A stretch of DNA of 64,000 nt from Zea mays (Eukaryota > Streptophyta > Magnoliopsida > Poales > Poaceae): the NCBI RefSeq assembly GCF_902167145.1, contig NC_050099.1:14894434-14958433 (forward strand). Reading direction: 5' to 3'. This document shows, piece by piece, positions 45,511-56,023 of the stretch. How positions within the stretch are numbered: position 1 is the first letter of the stretch; every line of letters starts with the position of its first letter. A program made the position numbers and the translations under genes. The notes under the pieces were generated by a model that was not told where the DNA came from, ran no database searches, and worked only from the letters and a program-made list of their open reading frames with translations.

Positions 45511-45533
45511 TGTATGATTTTGGTGTAGTGAAA

Positions 45534-46622
45534 GATAAGAATGAGAAATGGGAGCTCTAAACTTTTCTCCATTTGTGGAGACCGCATCCTTCATCTTGTC
45601 CTTTGTGTAACTCAAGTTTACCTTTACTTGAGTTGACTTGTCATTTGAGGAGTGAATCCTCCCCAAGGCATCATATAAGGTGGTTCCCTCTATGAACTTG
45701 GGGGATCTCTATCCCTTATGCTCTATGCTAGGGTTTACCTTATATGAGTTGTACCCAAACCCCTTTCTCCCATTGTTGGGCTTTAAGGACTTGTACTTGG
45801 GTTCAACTTTCTTTAACCCATCATTGCTAGAGCATTTCTTCAATATTTCTTTGACCTTAACATGTGAGCTTTTCTTCCTTGCATGGTTAGTCAAACAACA
45901 AGAAGCATGATATTTTACACAATGTTTACAAATGGTATTATTTGAGGAGCTAGCCTTAGATTCAACCAATAACGATGAAGCATTGAGGTTCTTGCAGCTT
46001 TCAAGTTGCACTTGAAGTTCTTGATTTTGGACTGTCAAGCTTAACATGCTTGATTCAAGTGCATTCTTTTCATTTGCAAGATTAACTATAGAGGTTTTCA
46101 TATTTGTAATTTCTTTCTCTTTATCCTCTATAGTTATTTTGACTAAAGATACTTCCTTAGTCAAGACTTCTAGCATTTCATCTTTATTGAATAGCATTTC
46201 AAGAGTTGCTTTTCTTTTATCTAGCTTCTCCATACTTCTTCTTGAAGTATCCCTTGTTCTTGCCCCCTTTTTGAACTTATCCTTTTTGTATTCCTTCTTT
46301 GCTTCTTGTTCCTTTTTGTTTGGACAATCCGCTATGAAATGACCGGTTTGGCCACATTCATAACATGCCCTCTTCTTTCCTTTTCTGTGATACTTATCAT
46401 TTTTCCTCACAAACTTCTTGAAGGTTTTGATGAACATAGTTGTGTCTTCATCACTTGAACTATCTTCATCACTTGATGTTTCGACCACTTTCTTTGTCTT
46501 GTGATCTTTGTTCTTCTTGGAGAAATCTTGTTCATTTAAGATCAAGGCATGAGTGTCTCTTGTCTTGATTGGGGCTTCTTCAGACTCATGTTGTTGAATC
46601 TTTGCAAATAGTTGGTGAGGTG
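45534..46622 (-). pseudogene. Outer Sirevirus gag, C-terminal part
   Basis: The frame 46545 to 45709 contains the knuckle CYECGQTGHFIADCP, lysine-rich sequence, and a long coiled-coil-like stretch (KDEMLEVLTKEVSLVKITIEDKEKEI). The domain order matches gag of the inner element. It is separated from its N-terminal part (56024-56932) by the inner Sirevirus and from the gag/pol boundary by the CACTA. Immediately left of the CACTA (42060-42220) the final gag residues with WVPK repeats and TAA remain. Confidence 0.8.
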
Positions 46623-47901
46623 TGAAAGTCGCCTAGAGGGGGGGTGAATAGGGTGAAACTGAAATTCTCAAAAAATAATCACAACTACAAGCCGGGTTAG
46701 CGTTAGAAATATAAACGAGTCCGCGAGAGAGGGAGCAAAACAAATCGCAAGCAAATGAAGAGTGTGACACGCGGATTTGTTTTACCGAGGTTCGGTTCTT
46801 GCAAACCTACTCCCTGTTGAGGAGGCCACAAAGGCCGGGTCTCTTTCAACCCTTCCCTCTCTCAATCGGTCCCTCGGACCGAGTGAGCTTCTCTTCTCAA
46901 ATCACTTGGGAATCAAACTTCCCGCAAGGGCCACCACACAATTGGTGCCTCTTGCCTCAATTACAAGTGAGTGTTTGATCACAAGAAAGAATCAAGAAAG
47001 AAGGAAGCAATCCAAGCACAAGAGCTCGAAAGAACACAAGCAAATCTCTCTCTCTAGTCACTAGGGCGTTGTGGGAAATATGGAGAGGATTTGATCTCTT
47101 TGGTGTGTCTAGAATTGAATGCTAGAGCTCTTGTAGTAGTTGGGAAGTAGAGAACTTGGATACTATGAATGGTGGGGTGGTTGGGGTATTTATAGCCCCA
47201 ACCACCAAACTTGACCGTTGGCTGGGCTGTCTGTTCGATGGCGCACCGGACAGTCCGGTGCCCCCGCCACGTCACCAGTGCCGTTGGAAATCGACCGTTG
47301 GAGTTCTGACTTCTGGGTCCGCCTTGATGTCCGGTGGTGCACCGGACATGTACTGTAGAGTGTCCGGTGCGCCAGCATGGGCGTGCCTGACCTCTGCGCG
47401 CGCTGGCGCGCAATAAATGCGCTGCAGGTAGCCGTTGGCGCCTGAAGTAGCCGTTGCTCCGCAGATGCACCGGACAGTCCGGTGCACACCGGACAGTCCG
47501 GTGAATTATAGCGGAGCGGCTGGAATGAAAACCCGAGGCTGGCGAGTTCCTGGGGCCGCCCTTCCTTGGAGCACCGGACATGTCCGGTGCACACCGGACA
47601 GTCCGGTGAATTATAGCGGAGTGGCCTCTTGAAATTCCCGAAGGTGACGAGTTTGAAACCTGAGTCCTCTGGTGCACCGGTGGCGCACCGGACAGTCCGG
47701 TGCGCCAAACCAGAGGAGCCTTCGGTTGCTCCTTTGCATTTTTGTTGAACCCAACACTTGGTCTTTTTATTGGCTAAGTGTGAACCTTTGACACCTGTAT
47801 AACTTATACACTAGAGCAAACTAGTTAGTCCAAAGATTTGTGTTGGGCAATTCAACCACCAAAATTATTTAGGAACTAGGTGTAAGCCTAATTCCCTTTC
47901 A
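46623..47901 (-). repeat. 3' LTR of the inner Sirevirus
   Basis: Runs on + from TGAAAGTCGCC to CCCTTTCA. It carries CACCGGACAGTCCGGTG palindromes between about 47240 and 47705, and lacks one 19-bp palindrome unit present in the other LTR near 55350. TATAAATA (- strand) is at 47187-47194. Confidence 0.95.
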
Positions 47902-48727
47902 ATCTCCCCCTTTTTGGTGATTGATGCCAACACAAACCAAAGCAAATATAGAAGTGCATAATTGAACTAGTTTGCATAATGTAAGTGTAAAGGTTGCTTG
48001 GAATTTGAGCCAATATAACTACTTACAAGATATGCATGGATTGTTTCTTTCTTATTTATCATTTTGGACCACGCTTGCACCACATGTTATGTTTTTGCAA
48101 ACTTTTTTTTTGTAAATCCTTTTCAAAGTTCTTTTGCAAATGGTCAAAGGTAAATGAATAGGATTTTGCAAAGCATTTTCAAGATTTGAAATTTTCTCCC
48201 CCTGTTTCAAATGCTTTTCCTTTGACTAAACATAACTCCCCCTAAAGGAGATCCTCCTCTTAGTGTTCAAGAGGGTTTTGATATATCATTTTTGAAATAC
48301 TACTTTCTCCCTCTTTTGAACACAATAGGATACCAATTGATAAATACTCTTGGAAAACACTAAGTTTTTGAAATTGGTGGTGGTGCGGTCCTTTTGCTTT
48401 GGGCTCATACTCTCTCCCCCTTTGGCATGAATCGCCAAAAACGGAATTATTAGAGCCCTTGAAGTAATGTCTTCCTCTTTGGTCATAAACAAATGAGTTA
48501 AGATTATACCAAAGATGAAGTCCTTTTGTTCTCTCCCCCAAAGATGGAGAGTGGCTTGGAGCGACGGCGAAGGATGGGTTGCGGAGTGGAAGCCTTTGTC
48601 TTCGCCTAAAACTCCAATTTCCTTTCAATATACCTATGACTTGATTTGAAATAGACTTGGAAACACATTAGTCATAGCATATAAAAGAGATATGATCAAA
48701 AGTATATAAATGAGCTATGTGTGCAAT
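47902..48727 (-). other. Inner Sirevirus 3' non-coding tract with polypurine tract
   Basis: The polypurine tract (AAAAAGGGGGAGAT on -) abuts the LTR at 47902. More GGGGGAG-type runs occur near 48190, 48235, 48415 and 48535. No third ORF is present here, unlike in the outer Sirevirus. Confidence 0.8.
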
Positions 48728-51700
48728 CTAACAAAAGAAGTTGCGGGAATCAAGAATATTGAGCTCATGCCTAAGTTTGGTAAAAGTTTGTTCATCAAGT
48801 GGCTTGGTAAAGATATCGGCTAATTGATCTTTAGTATTAATGTAAGCAATCTCGATATCTCCCTTTTGTTGGTGATCCCTAAGAAAATGATACCGAATGG
48901 CTATGTGCTTAGTGCGGCTATGCTCGACGGGATTGTCGGCCATTTTGATTGCACTCTCATTATCACATAGCAAAGGAACTTTGGTTAATTTGTAACCGTA
49001 GTCCCGCAGGGTTTGCCTCATCCAAAGTAATTGCGCGCAACAATGACCTGCGGCAATGTACTCGGCTTCGGCGGTTGAAAGAGCGATCGAATTTTGCTTC
49101 TTTGAAGCCCAAGACACCAAGGATCTCCCCAAGAACTGGCAAGTCCCTGATGTGCTCTTCCTGTTAATCTTACACCCCGCCCAGTCGGCATCCGAATAAC
49201 CAATCAAATCAAATGTGGATCCCCGAGGGTACCAAAGCCCAAACTTAGGAGTATAAGCCAAATATCTCAAGATTCGTTTTACGGCCGAAAGGTGTGATTC
49301 CTTAGGGTCGGCTTGGAATCTTGCACACATGCATACGGAAAGCATAATGTCCGGTCGAGATGCACATAAATAAAGCAATGAACCAATCATCGACCGGTAT
49401 ACCTTTTGATCCATGGACTTACCTCCCGTGTCGAGGTCGAGATGCCCATTTGTTCCCATGGGAGTCTTGATGGGCTTGGCATCCTTCATTCCAAACTTGG
49501 TTAGAATGTCTTGAGTGTACTTTGTTTGACAAATGAAGGTGCCCTCTTGGAGTTGCTTCACTTGAAATCCTAAGAAATACTTCAACTCCCCCATCATAGA
49601 CATCTCGAATTTCTGTGTCATGATCCTACTAAATTCCTCACATGTAGATTCGTTAGTAGACCCAAATATAATATCATCAACATAAATTTGGCATACAAAC
49701 AAATCATTGTCAAGAGTTTTAGTGAATAGAGTAGGATCGGCCTTGCCGACTTTGAAGCCATTAGCGATAAGGAAATCTCTAAGGCATTCATACCATGCTC
49801 TTGGGGCTTGCTTGAGCCCATAAAGCGCCTTAGAGAGCTTATAGACATGGTTAGGATACTCACTGTCTTCAAAGCCGGGAGGTTGCTCAACATAGACCTC
49901 TTCCTTGATTGGTCCGTTGAGGAAGGCACTTTTCACGTCCATTTGATAAAGCTTGAAGCCATGGTAAGTAGCATAGGCCAATAATATACGAATTGACTCA
50001 AGCCTAGCTACGGGTGCATAGGTTTCACCGAAATCCAAACCTTCGACTTGGGAGTATCCCTTAGCCACAAGTCGAGCTTTGTTCCTTGTCACCACACCAT
50101 GCTCGTCTTGCTTGTTGCGGAAGACCCACTTGGTTCCTACAACATTTTGGTTAGGACATGGAACTAAATGCCATACCTCATTCCTAGTGAAGTTGTTGAG
50201 CTCCTCTTGCATCGCCACCACCCAATCCGAATCTTGGAGTGCTTCCTCTACCCTGTGTGGCTCAATAGAGGAAACAAAAGAGTAATGCTCACAAAAATGT
50301 GCAACACGAGATCGAGTGGTTACCCCCTTATGAATGTCGCCGAGAATGGTGTCGACGGGGTGATCTCGTTGGATTGCTTGGTGGACTCTTGGGTGTGGCG
50401 GCCTTGGTTGTTCGTCCTCCTTGTCTTCATCATTTGCATCTCCCCCTTGATCGTTGCCGTCATCTTGAGGTGGCTCATCCTTTTGATCCTCTCCTTCATC
50501 AACTTGAGCCTCGTCCTCATCATGGGTTGGTGGAGATGCTTGCGTGGAGGAGGATGGTTGATCTTGTGTATTTGGAGGCTCTTCGAATTCCTTAGGGCAC
50601 ACATCCCCAATGGACATGTTTCTTAGCGCGATGCACGGAGCCTGTTCTTCACCTATCTCATCAAGATCAACTTGCTCTACTTGAGAGCCGTTAGTCTCAT
50701 CAAACACAACGTCACATGAGACTTCAACTAGTCCAGTGGACTTGTTAAAGACTCTATATGCCCTTGTGTTTGAGTCATAACCAAGTAAAAAGCCTTCTAC
50801 AGTCTTAGGAGCAAATTTAGATTTTCTACCTCTTTTAACAAGAATAAAACATTTGCTACCAAAGACTCTAAAATAAGAAATATTGGGCTTTTTACCGGTT
50901 AGGAGTTCATATGATGTCTTCTTGAGGATTCGGTGAAGATATAACCGGTTGATGGCGTAGCAAGCGGTGTTGACCGCCTCGGCCCAAAACCGATCCGAAG
51001 TCTTGTACTCATCAAGCATGGTCCTTGCCATGTCCAATAGAGTTCGATTCTTCCTCTCCACTACACCATTTTGTTGAGGGGTGTAGGGAGAAGAGAACTC
51101 ATGCTTGATGCCCTCTTCCTCAAGAAAGCCTTCAATTTGAGAGTTCTTGAACTCTGTCCCGTTGTCGCTTCTTATTTTCTTGATCCTTAAGCCGAACTCA
51201 TTTTGAGCCCGTCTCAAGAATCCCTTTAAGGTCTCTTGGGTTTGAGATTTTTCCTGTAAAAAGAATACCCAAGTGAAGCGAGAATAATCATCCACAATAA
51301 CTAGACAGTACTTACTCCCGCCGATGCTTATGTAAGCAATCGGGCCGAATAGATCTATGTGTAGGAGTTCCAGTGGCCTGTCGGTCGTCATGATGTTCTT
51401 GTGTGGATGATGAGTGCCAACTTGCTTCCCAGCTTGGCATGCGCTACAAATCCTGTCTTTCTCAAAATGAACATTGGTTAGTCCTAAAATGTGTTCTCCC
51501 TTTAGAAGCTTATGAAGATTCTTCATTCCAACATGGGCTAGTCGGCGGTGCCAGAGCCAACCCAAGTTAGTCTTAGCAACCAAGCAAGTGTCGAGTTCAG
51601 CTCTATCAAAATCTACCAAGTATAGCTGACCCTCTAACACTCCCTTGAATGCTATTGAATCGTCACTTCTTCTAAAGACAGTAACACCTACATCAGTAAA

Positions 51701-51970
51701 TAGACAGTTGTAGCCCATTTGACATAATTGGGATACAGAAAGCAAATTGTAATCTAATGAATCAACAAGAAAAACATTGGAAATAGTATGGTCAGGTGAT
51801 ATAGCAATTTTACCCAATCCTTTGACCAAACCTTGATTTCCATCCCCGAATGTGATAGTTCGTTGGGGATCTTGGTTTTTCTCATATGAGGAGAACATCT
51901 TTTTCTCCCCTGTCATGTGGTTTGTGCACCCGCTATCGAGTATCCAACTTGAGCCCCCGGATGCATAAAC
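48728..51970 (-). CDS. pol: Sirevirus pol polyprotein: protease/integrase/reverse transcriptase/RNase H (intact)
   Basis: The pol frame begins right after a TAG at 51971-51973, with VYASGGSSW and the protease motif LDSGCTNH. The first ATG is at 51916, and 1062 residues follow. In order: integrase zinc domain ([25 protein letters not shown]), core with DDE motifs (SDNGTEF), an acidic linker, copia reverse transcriptase ([18 protein letters not shown]), and RNase H ([32 protein letters not shown]), ending LDSRNFFC. Frame and motifs are complete, so the enzyme could be active. The frame is +1 to gag with no ATG near the start, so expression needs frameshifting, bypass or splicing. A splice-acceptor-like TTTTGTAG precedes it. 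Confidence 0.93.
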   Translation of the reverse strand, partial: VYASGGSSWILDSGCTNHMTGEKKMFSSYEKNQDPQRTITFGDGNQGLVKGLGKIAISPDHTISNVFLVDSLDYNLLSVSQLCQMGYNCLFTDVGVTVFRRSDDSIAFKGVLEGQLYLVDFDRAELDTCLVAKTNLGWLWHRRLAHVGMKNLHKLLKGEHILGLTNVHFEKDRICSACQAGKQVGTHHPHKNIMTTDRPLELLHIDLFGPIAYISIGGSKYCLVIVDDYSRFTWVFFLQEKSQTQETLKGFLRRAQNEFGLRIKKIRSDNGTEFKNSQIEGFLEEEGIKHEFSSPYTPQQNGVVERKNRTLLDMARTMLDEYKTSDRFWAEAVNTACYAINRLYLHRILKKTSYELLTGKKPNISYFRVFGSKCFILVKRGRKSKFAPKTVEGFLLGYDSNTRAYRVFNKSTGLVEVSCDVVFDETNGSQVEQVDLDEIGEEQAPCIALRNMSIGDVCPKEFEEPPNTQDQPSSSTQASPPTHDEDEAQVDEGEDQKDEPPQDDGNDQGGDANDEDKEDEQPRPPHPRVHQAIQRDHPVDTILGDIHKGVTTRSRVAHFCEHYSFVSSIEPHRVEEALQDSDWVVAMQEELNNFTRNEVWHLVPCPNQNVVGTKWVFRNKQDEHGVVTRNKARLVAKGYSQVEGLDFGETYAPVARLESIRILLAYATYHGFKLYQMDVKSAFLNGPIKEEVYVEQPPGFEDSEYPNHVYKLSKALYGLKQAPRAWYECLRDFLIANGFKVGKADPTLFTKTLDNDLFVCQIYVDDIIFGSTNESTCEEFSRIMTQKFEMSMMGELKYFLGFQVKQLQEGTFICQTKYTQDILTKFGMKDAKPIKTPMGTNGHLDLDTGGKSMDQKVYRSMIGSLLYLCASRPDIMLSVCMCARFQADPKESHLSAVKRILRYLAYTPKFGLWYPRGSTFDLIGYSDADWAGCKINRKSTSGTCQFLGRSLVSWASKKQNSIALSTAEAEYIAAGHCCAQLLWMRQTLRDYGYKLTKVPLLCDNESAIKMADNPVEHSRTKHIAIRYHFLRDHQQKGDIEIAYINTKDQLADIFTKPLDEQTFTKLRHELNILDSRNFFC

Positions 51971-51983
51971 CTACAAAACAATT

Positions 51984-54680
51984 TTAGTTCTTGACTTTAG
52001 GTACCCAAACGGTTTTGGGTCCTTTGGCATTAGACACAAGAACTTTGGGTACCCAAACACAAGTCTTGGAACCCTTGTGTTTGCCCCCAACAAACTTGGC
52101 AACTACCTTGCCGGATTTGTTAGTAAGCACATAAGAAGCATCAAAAGTTTTAAATGAAATGGCATGATCATTTGATGCACTAGGAGTTTTCTTTCTAGGC
52201 AACTTAGCATGGGTTGGTTGCCTAGAGCTAGATGTCTCACCCTTATACATAAAAGCATGATTAGGGCCAGAGTGAGACTTCCTAGAATGAATTCTCCTAA
52301 TTTTGCTCTCGGGATAACCGGCAGGGTATAAAATGTAACCCTCGTTATCCTGAGGCATGGGAGCCTTGCCCTTAACAAAATTAGACAATCTTTTAGGAGG
52401 GGCACTAATTTTGACATTGTCTCCCCTTTGGAAGCCAATGCCATCCTTGATGCCCGGGCGTCTCCCATTATAAAGCATGCTACGAGCAAATTTAAATTTC
52501 TCATTTTCTAAGTTGTGCTCGGTAATTTTAGCATCTAGTTTTGCTATATGATCATTTTGTTGTTTAATTAAAGCCATATGATCATGAATAGCATTAACAT
52601 CAACATCTCTACATCTAGTACAAATAGATACATGCTCAACAATAGATGTAGAGGGTTTGCAAGAATTAAGTTCAACAATCTTAGCATGAAGAATATCATT
52701 TTTATCTCTAAGATCGGAAACTGTAACTTTGCAAACATCATAATCTTTAGCCTTAGCAATTAAATTTTTATTTTCTACTCTAAGGCTAGCAAGAGAAATA
52801 TTCAGTTCTTCAATCCTAGCAAGCAAATCATCATTATTATCTTTAGGATTGGAAGTTGAAACAATGCAAACATGAGAATCAACCTTAGCATTTAAACTAG
52901 CATTTTCATTCCTAAGGTTGTCAATCATCTCACGGCAAGTGCTTAGCTCACTAGATAATTTTTCACATTTTTCTACTTCTAGAGCATAAGCCTTTTTAAC
53001 CTTAACATGTTTCTTGTTTTCTTTAATTAGACAATCCTCTTGGGAGTCCAAAAGGTCATCCTTTTCATGAATAGCACTAATCAATTCATTTAATTTTTCT
53101 TTTTGCTCCATGTTAAGATTGGCAAAGAGAACACGCAAATTATCCTCCTCATCACTATTATTATCATCACTAGAAGACTCATATTTAGTGGAGGAGTTAG
53201 ATTTAACCTTCTTCCGTTTGCCGTCCTTTGCCATGAGGCACTTGTGGCCGACGTTGGGGAAGAGAAGTCCCTTGGTAACGGCGATGTTGGCGGCGTCCTC
53301 GTCGTCGGAGGAGTCGCTTGAGCTTTCGTCGGAATCCCACTCCCGACAAACATGGGCATCGCCGCCCTTCTTCTTGTAGTACTTCTTTTTCTCCTTTCTT
53401 CTCCCCTTCTTGTCGTCGCCTCGGTCACTGTCACTTGATATAGGACATTTAGCAATAAAATGGCCGGGCTTACCACATTTGTAGCAAACCTTCTTGGAGC
53501 GGGACTTGTAGTCTTTCCCTCTCCTTTGCTTGAGGATTTGGCGGAAGCTCTTGATGACGAGCGCCATTTCCTCATTGTCGAGCTTGGAGGCGTCTATAGG
53601 TTGTCGACTTGGTGTAGCCTCCTCCTTCTTTTCCTCCGTCGCCTTGAATGCGACGGGTTGAGCTTCGGATGTGGATGGATCATCAAGCTCGTTGATCTTC
53701 CTCGAGCCTTCGATCATGCACTCAAAACTTACAAAATTCCCGATAACTTCCTCGGGGGTCATTTTAGTATATCTAGGATTACCACGAATTAATTGAACTT
53801 GAGTGGGGTTAAGGAAAATGAGAGATCTTAGAATAACCTTAACCATTTCGTGGTCGTCCCACTTCGTGCTCCCGAGGTTGCGCACTTGGTTCACCAAAGT
53901 CTTGAGCCGGTTGTACATGTGTTGTGGCTCCTCCCCTTTGCGAAGCCGGAACCGACCGAGCTCCCCCTCGATCGTTTCCCGCTTGGTGATCTTTGTGAGC
54001 TCATCTCCCTCGTGCGCGGTTTTGAGCACATCCCAAACCTCCTTTGCGCTCTTCAACCCTTGAACTTTGTTATACTCCTCTCTACTTAAAGATGCGAGGA
54101 GTATTGTTGTCGCTTGAGAGTTGAAGTGCTCGATTTGGGCCACCTCATCCTCATCATAGTCTTTATCCCCTACGGATGGTACCTGTGCACCAAACTCAAC
54201 AACATCCCATATACTTTTGTGGAGTGAGGTTAGATGAAATCGCATTAAATCACTCCACCTAGCATAATCTTCACCATCAAAAGTTGGTGGTTTGCCTAAT
54301 GGGACGGAAAGTAAAGGTGCATTTTTAGAAATGTGAGGGTAATGTAGGGGGATCTTACTAAACTTCTTACGCTCTTGGCGTTTAGAAGTTACGGAGGGCG
54401 CATCGGAGCCGGAGGTCGATGTTGATGAAGTGTCGGTCTCGTAGTAGACCACTTTCCTCATCCTTTTGTGCTTGTCCCCTCTCCGATGTGGCTTGTGGGA
54501 GGAAGATCTCTCCTTCTTCTCCTTGTGGTGCGAAGAAGATTTCTTCTCCTTCCCTTTGTTGGAGGAGCTCTTTTTCTTCTCCTTCCTCTTGGTGCGGGAC
54601 TCTTCCGATGAAGTGCTCCCGTGGCTTGTAGTGGGCTTTTCGCCGGTCTCCATCTCCTTGGCGTGATCTCCCGACATCAC
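51984..54680 (-). CDS. gag: Sirevirus gag (capsid/nucleocapsid), intact, 898 residues
   Basis: The protein forms particles around element RNA. It starts MMSGDHAKEME with a very basic, serine/lysine-rich N terminus (residues 15-80). The capsid-like part follows (PTFDGEDYARWSDLMRFHL, residues about 130-300). The knuckle CYKCGKPGHFIAKCP is near residue 400, followed by acidic serine-rich tracts. Then come long coiled-coil stretches (about 530-720) and a C-terminal tail with three WVPK motifs. The unusually long C-terminal extension is typical of Sireviruses. Either of the first two ATGs could be the start. The frame ends TAA 18 bases before pol. Confidence 0.92.
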   Translation of the reverse strand: MMSGDHAKEMETGEKPTTSHGSTSSEESRTKRKEKKKSSSNKGKEKKSSSHHKEKKERSSSHKPHRRGDKHKRMRKVVYYETDTSSTSTSGSDAPSVTSKRQERKKFSKIPLHYPHISKNAPLLSVPLGKPPTFDGEDYARWSDLMRFHLTSLHKSIWDVVEFGAQVPSVGDKDYDEDEVAQIEHFNSQATTILLASLSREEYNKVQGLKSAKEVWDVLKTAHEGDELTKITKRETIEGELGRFRLRKGEEPQHMYNRLKTLVNQVRNLGSTKWDDHEMVKVILRSLIFLNPTQVQLIRGNPRYTKMTPEEVIGNFVSFECMIEGSRKINELDDPSTSEAQPVAFKATEEKKEEATPSRQPIDASKLDNEEMALVIKSFRQILKQRRGKDYKSRSKKVCYKCGKPGHFIAKCPISSDSDRGDDKKGRRKEKKKYYKKKGGDAHVCREWDSDESSSDSSDDEDAANIAVTKGLLFPNVGHKCLMAKDGKRKKVKSNSSTKYESSSDDNNSDEEDNLRVLFANLNMEQKEKLNELISAIHEKDDLLDSQEDCLIKENKKHVKVKKAYALEVEKCEKLSSELSTCREMIDNLRNENASLNAKVDSHVCIVSTSNPKDNNDDLLARIEELNISLASLRVENKNLIAKAKDYDVCKVTVSDLRDKNDILHAKIVELNSCKPSTSIVEHVSICTRCRDVDVNAIHDHMALIKQQNDHIAKLDAKITEHNLENEKFKFARSMLYNGRRPGIKDGIGFQRGDNVKISAPPKRLSNFVKGKAPMPQDNEGYILYPAGYPESKIRRIHSRKSHSGPNHAFMYKGETSSSRQPTHAKLPRKKTPSASNDHAISFKTFDASYVLTNKSGKVVAKFVGGKHKGSKTCVWVPKVLVSNAKGPKTVWVPKVKN

Positions 54681-54711
54681 TTCGAGCGGTTAGGCTCTAA
54701 TGAAGCACCGG

Positions 54712-54723
54712 GCTCTGATACCA
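54712..54723 (-). other. Primer binding site of the inner Sirevirus (initiator tRNA-Met type)
   Basis: On - the sequence TGGTATCAGAGC lies two bases inside the 5' LTR. This is the standard copia primer site complementary to the 3' end of initiator tRNA-Met. The outer Sirevirus has a variant, TGGTATCGGAGC, at about 56974-56985. Confidence 0.9.
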
Positions 54724-54725
54724 AT

Positions 54726-56023
54726 TGAAAGTCGCCTAGAGGGGGGGTGAATAGGGCGAAACTGAAATTCTCAAAAAATAATCACAACTACAAGCCGGGT
54801 TAGCGTTAGAAATATAAACGAGTCCGCGAGAGAGGGAGCAAAACAAATCGCAAGCAAATGAAGAGTGTGACACGCGGATTTGTTTTACCGAGGTTCGGTT
54901 CTTGCAAACCTACTCCCCGTTGAGGAGGCCACAAAGGCCGGGTCTCTTTCAACCCTTCCCTCTCTCAATCGGTCCCTCGGACCGAGTGAGCTTCTCTTCT
55001 CAAATCACTTGGGAATCAAACTTCCCGCAAGGGCCACCACACAATTGGTGCCTCTTGCCTCAATTACAAGTGAGTGTTTGATCACAAGAAAGAATCAAGA
55101 AAGAAGGAAGCAATCCAAGCACAAGAGCTCGAAAGAACACAAGCAAATCTCTCTCTCTAGTCACTAGGGCGTTGTGGGGAATATGGAGAGGATTTGATCT
55201 CTTTGGTGTGTCTAGAATTGAATGCTAGAGCTCTTGTAGTAGTTGGGAAGTAGAGAACTTGGATACTATGAATGGTGGGGTGGTTGGGGTATTTATAGCC
55301 CCAACCACCAAACTTGACCGTTGGCTGGGCTGTCTGTTCGATGGCGCACCAGACAGTCCGGTGCACACCGGACAGTCCGGTGCCCCCGCCACGTCACCAG
55401 TGCCGTTGGAAATCGACCGTTGGAGTTCTGACTTCTGGGCCCGCCTTGATGTCCGGTGGCGCACCGGACATGTACTGTAGAGTGTCCGGTGCGCCAGCAT
55501 GGGCGTGCCTGACCTCTGCGCGCGCTGGCGCGCAATAAATGCGCTGCAGGTAGCCGTTGGCGCCTGAAGTAGCCGTTGCTCCGCAGATGCACCGGACAGT
55601 CCGGTGCACACCGGACAGTCTGGTGAATTATAGCGGAGCGGCTGAAATGAAAACCCGAGGCTGGCGAGTTCCTGGGGCCGCCCTTCCTTGGAGCACCGGA
55701 CATGTCCGGTGCACACCGGACAGTCCGGTGAATTATAGCGGAGTGGCCTCTTGAAATTCCCGAAGGTGATGAGTTTGAAACCTGAGTCCTCTGGTGCACC
55801 GGTGGCGCACCGGACAGTCCGGTGCGCCAGACCAGAGGAGCCTTCGGTTGCTCCTTTGCATTTTTGTTGAACCCAACACTTGGTCTTTTTATTGGCTAAG
55901 TGTGAACCTTTGACACCTGTATAACTTATACACTAGAGCAAACTAGTTAGTCCAAAGATTTGTGTTGGGCAATTCAACCACCAAAATTATTTAGGAACTA
56001 GGTGTAAGCCTAATTCCCTTTCA
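54726..56023 (-). repeat. 5' LTR of the inner Sirevirus
   Basis: A 1298-bp partner of 46623-47901, with TATAAATA on the - strand at 55290-55297 and palindromes between about 55345 and 55825. It holds one more 19-bp palindrome unit than the 3' LTR. Confidence 0.95.
55290..55297 (-). promoter_or_regulatory. TATA box in the 5' LTR of the inner Sirevirus
   Basis: TATAAATA on the - strand, within GGGGCTATAAATACCCC. It is downstream of the palindrome cluster in the direction of transcription. Confidence 0.7.

Larger units (their letters stand above)
42223..45530. mobile_element. Non-autonomous CACTA transposon with captured gene fragments, TSD AAA
   Basis: The ends are a perfect 14-bp inverted repeat CACTACACCAAAAT, flanked by AAA on both sides (42220-42222 and 45531-45533). 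The 3.3-kb element sits in the gag/pol boundary region of the outer Sirevirus. Subterminal regions (about 42236-42605 and 44925-45510) hold about 45 copies by eye of the core GGAAGTTA in both orientations, the expected binding-site array of CACTA transposases. No transposase frame was found. The middle carries plant gene pieces with exon/intron structure. Confidence 0.9.
46623..56023 (-). mobile_element. Inner Sirevirus (Ji/Opie-type Ty1/copia), structurally intact, TSD AGGTG
   Basis: LTRs at 46623-47901 (1279 bp) and 54726-56023 (1298 bp) are flanked by the perfect duplication AGGTG (46618-46622 and 56024-56028). The element reads right to left: LTR, initiator-tRNA-type primer site, open gag, open pol, 0.8 kb non-coding tract with polypurine tract, LTR. 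About ten substitutions and one 19-bp indel separate the LTRs, near 0.8 percent, or roughly 0.3 million years at 1.3e-8 per site per year. It inserted into gag of the outer Sirevirus. Confidence 0.95.

Noticed and set aside
46777..47064. 95-residue frame occurring twice (also 54880-55167)
   Set aside because: Both copies are in the two LTRs of the inner Sirevirus on the strand opposite to transcription; duplication reflects the LTR pair, not a gene family.
47240..47705. Regularly spaced repeats resembling a CRISPR array
   Set aside because: The units are self-complementary CACCGGACAGTCCGGTG palindromes with irregular spacing inside a plant LTR, and there are no cas genes.
48728..54680. Possible integrated plant virus (caulimovirid) because of gag-pol coding
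   Set aside because: LTRs, primer site, target duplication and the copia order integrase before reverse transcriptase identify an LTR retrotransposon; no movement protein is present.
54712..54723. Possible tRNA gene because of tRNA-complementary sequence
   Set aside because: Only 12 bases match the 3' end of initiator tRNA; no cloverleaf. It is a primer binding site.
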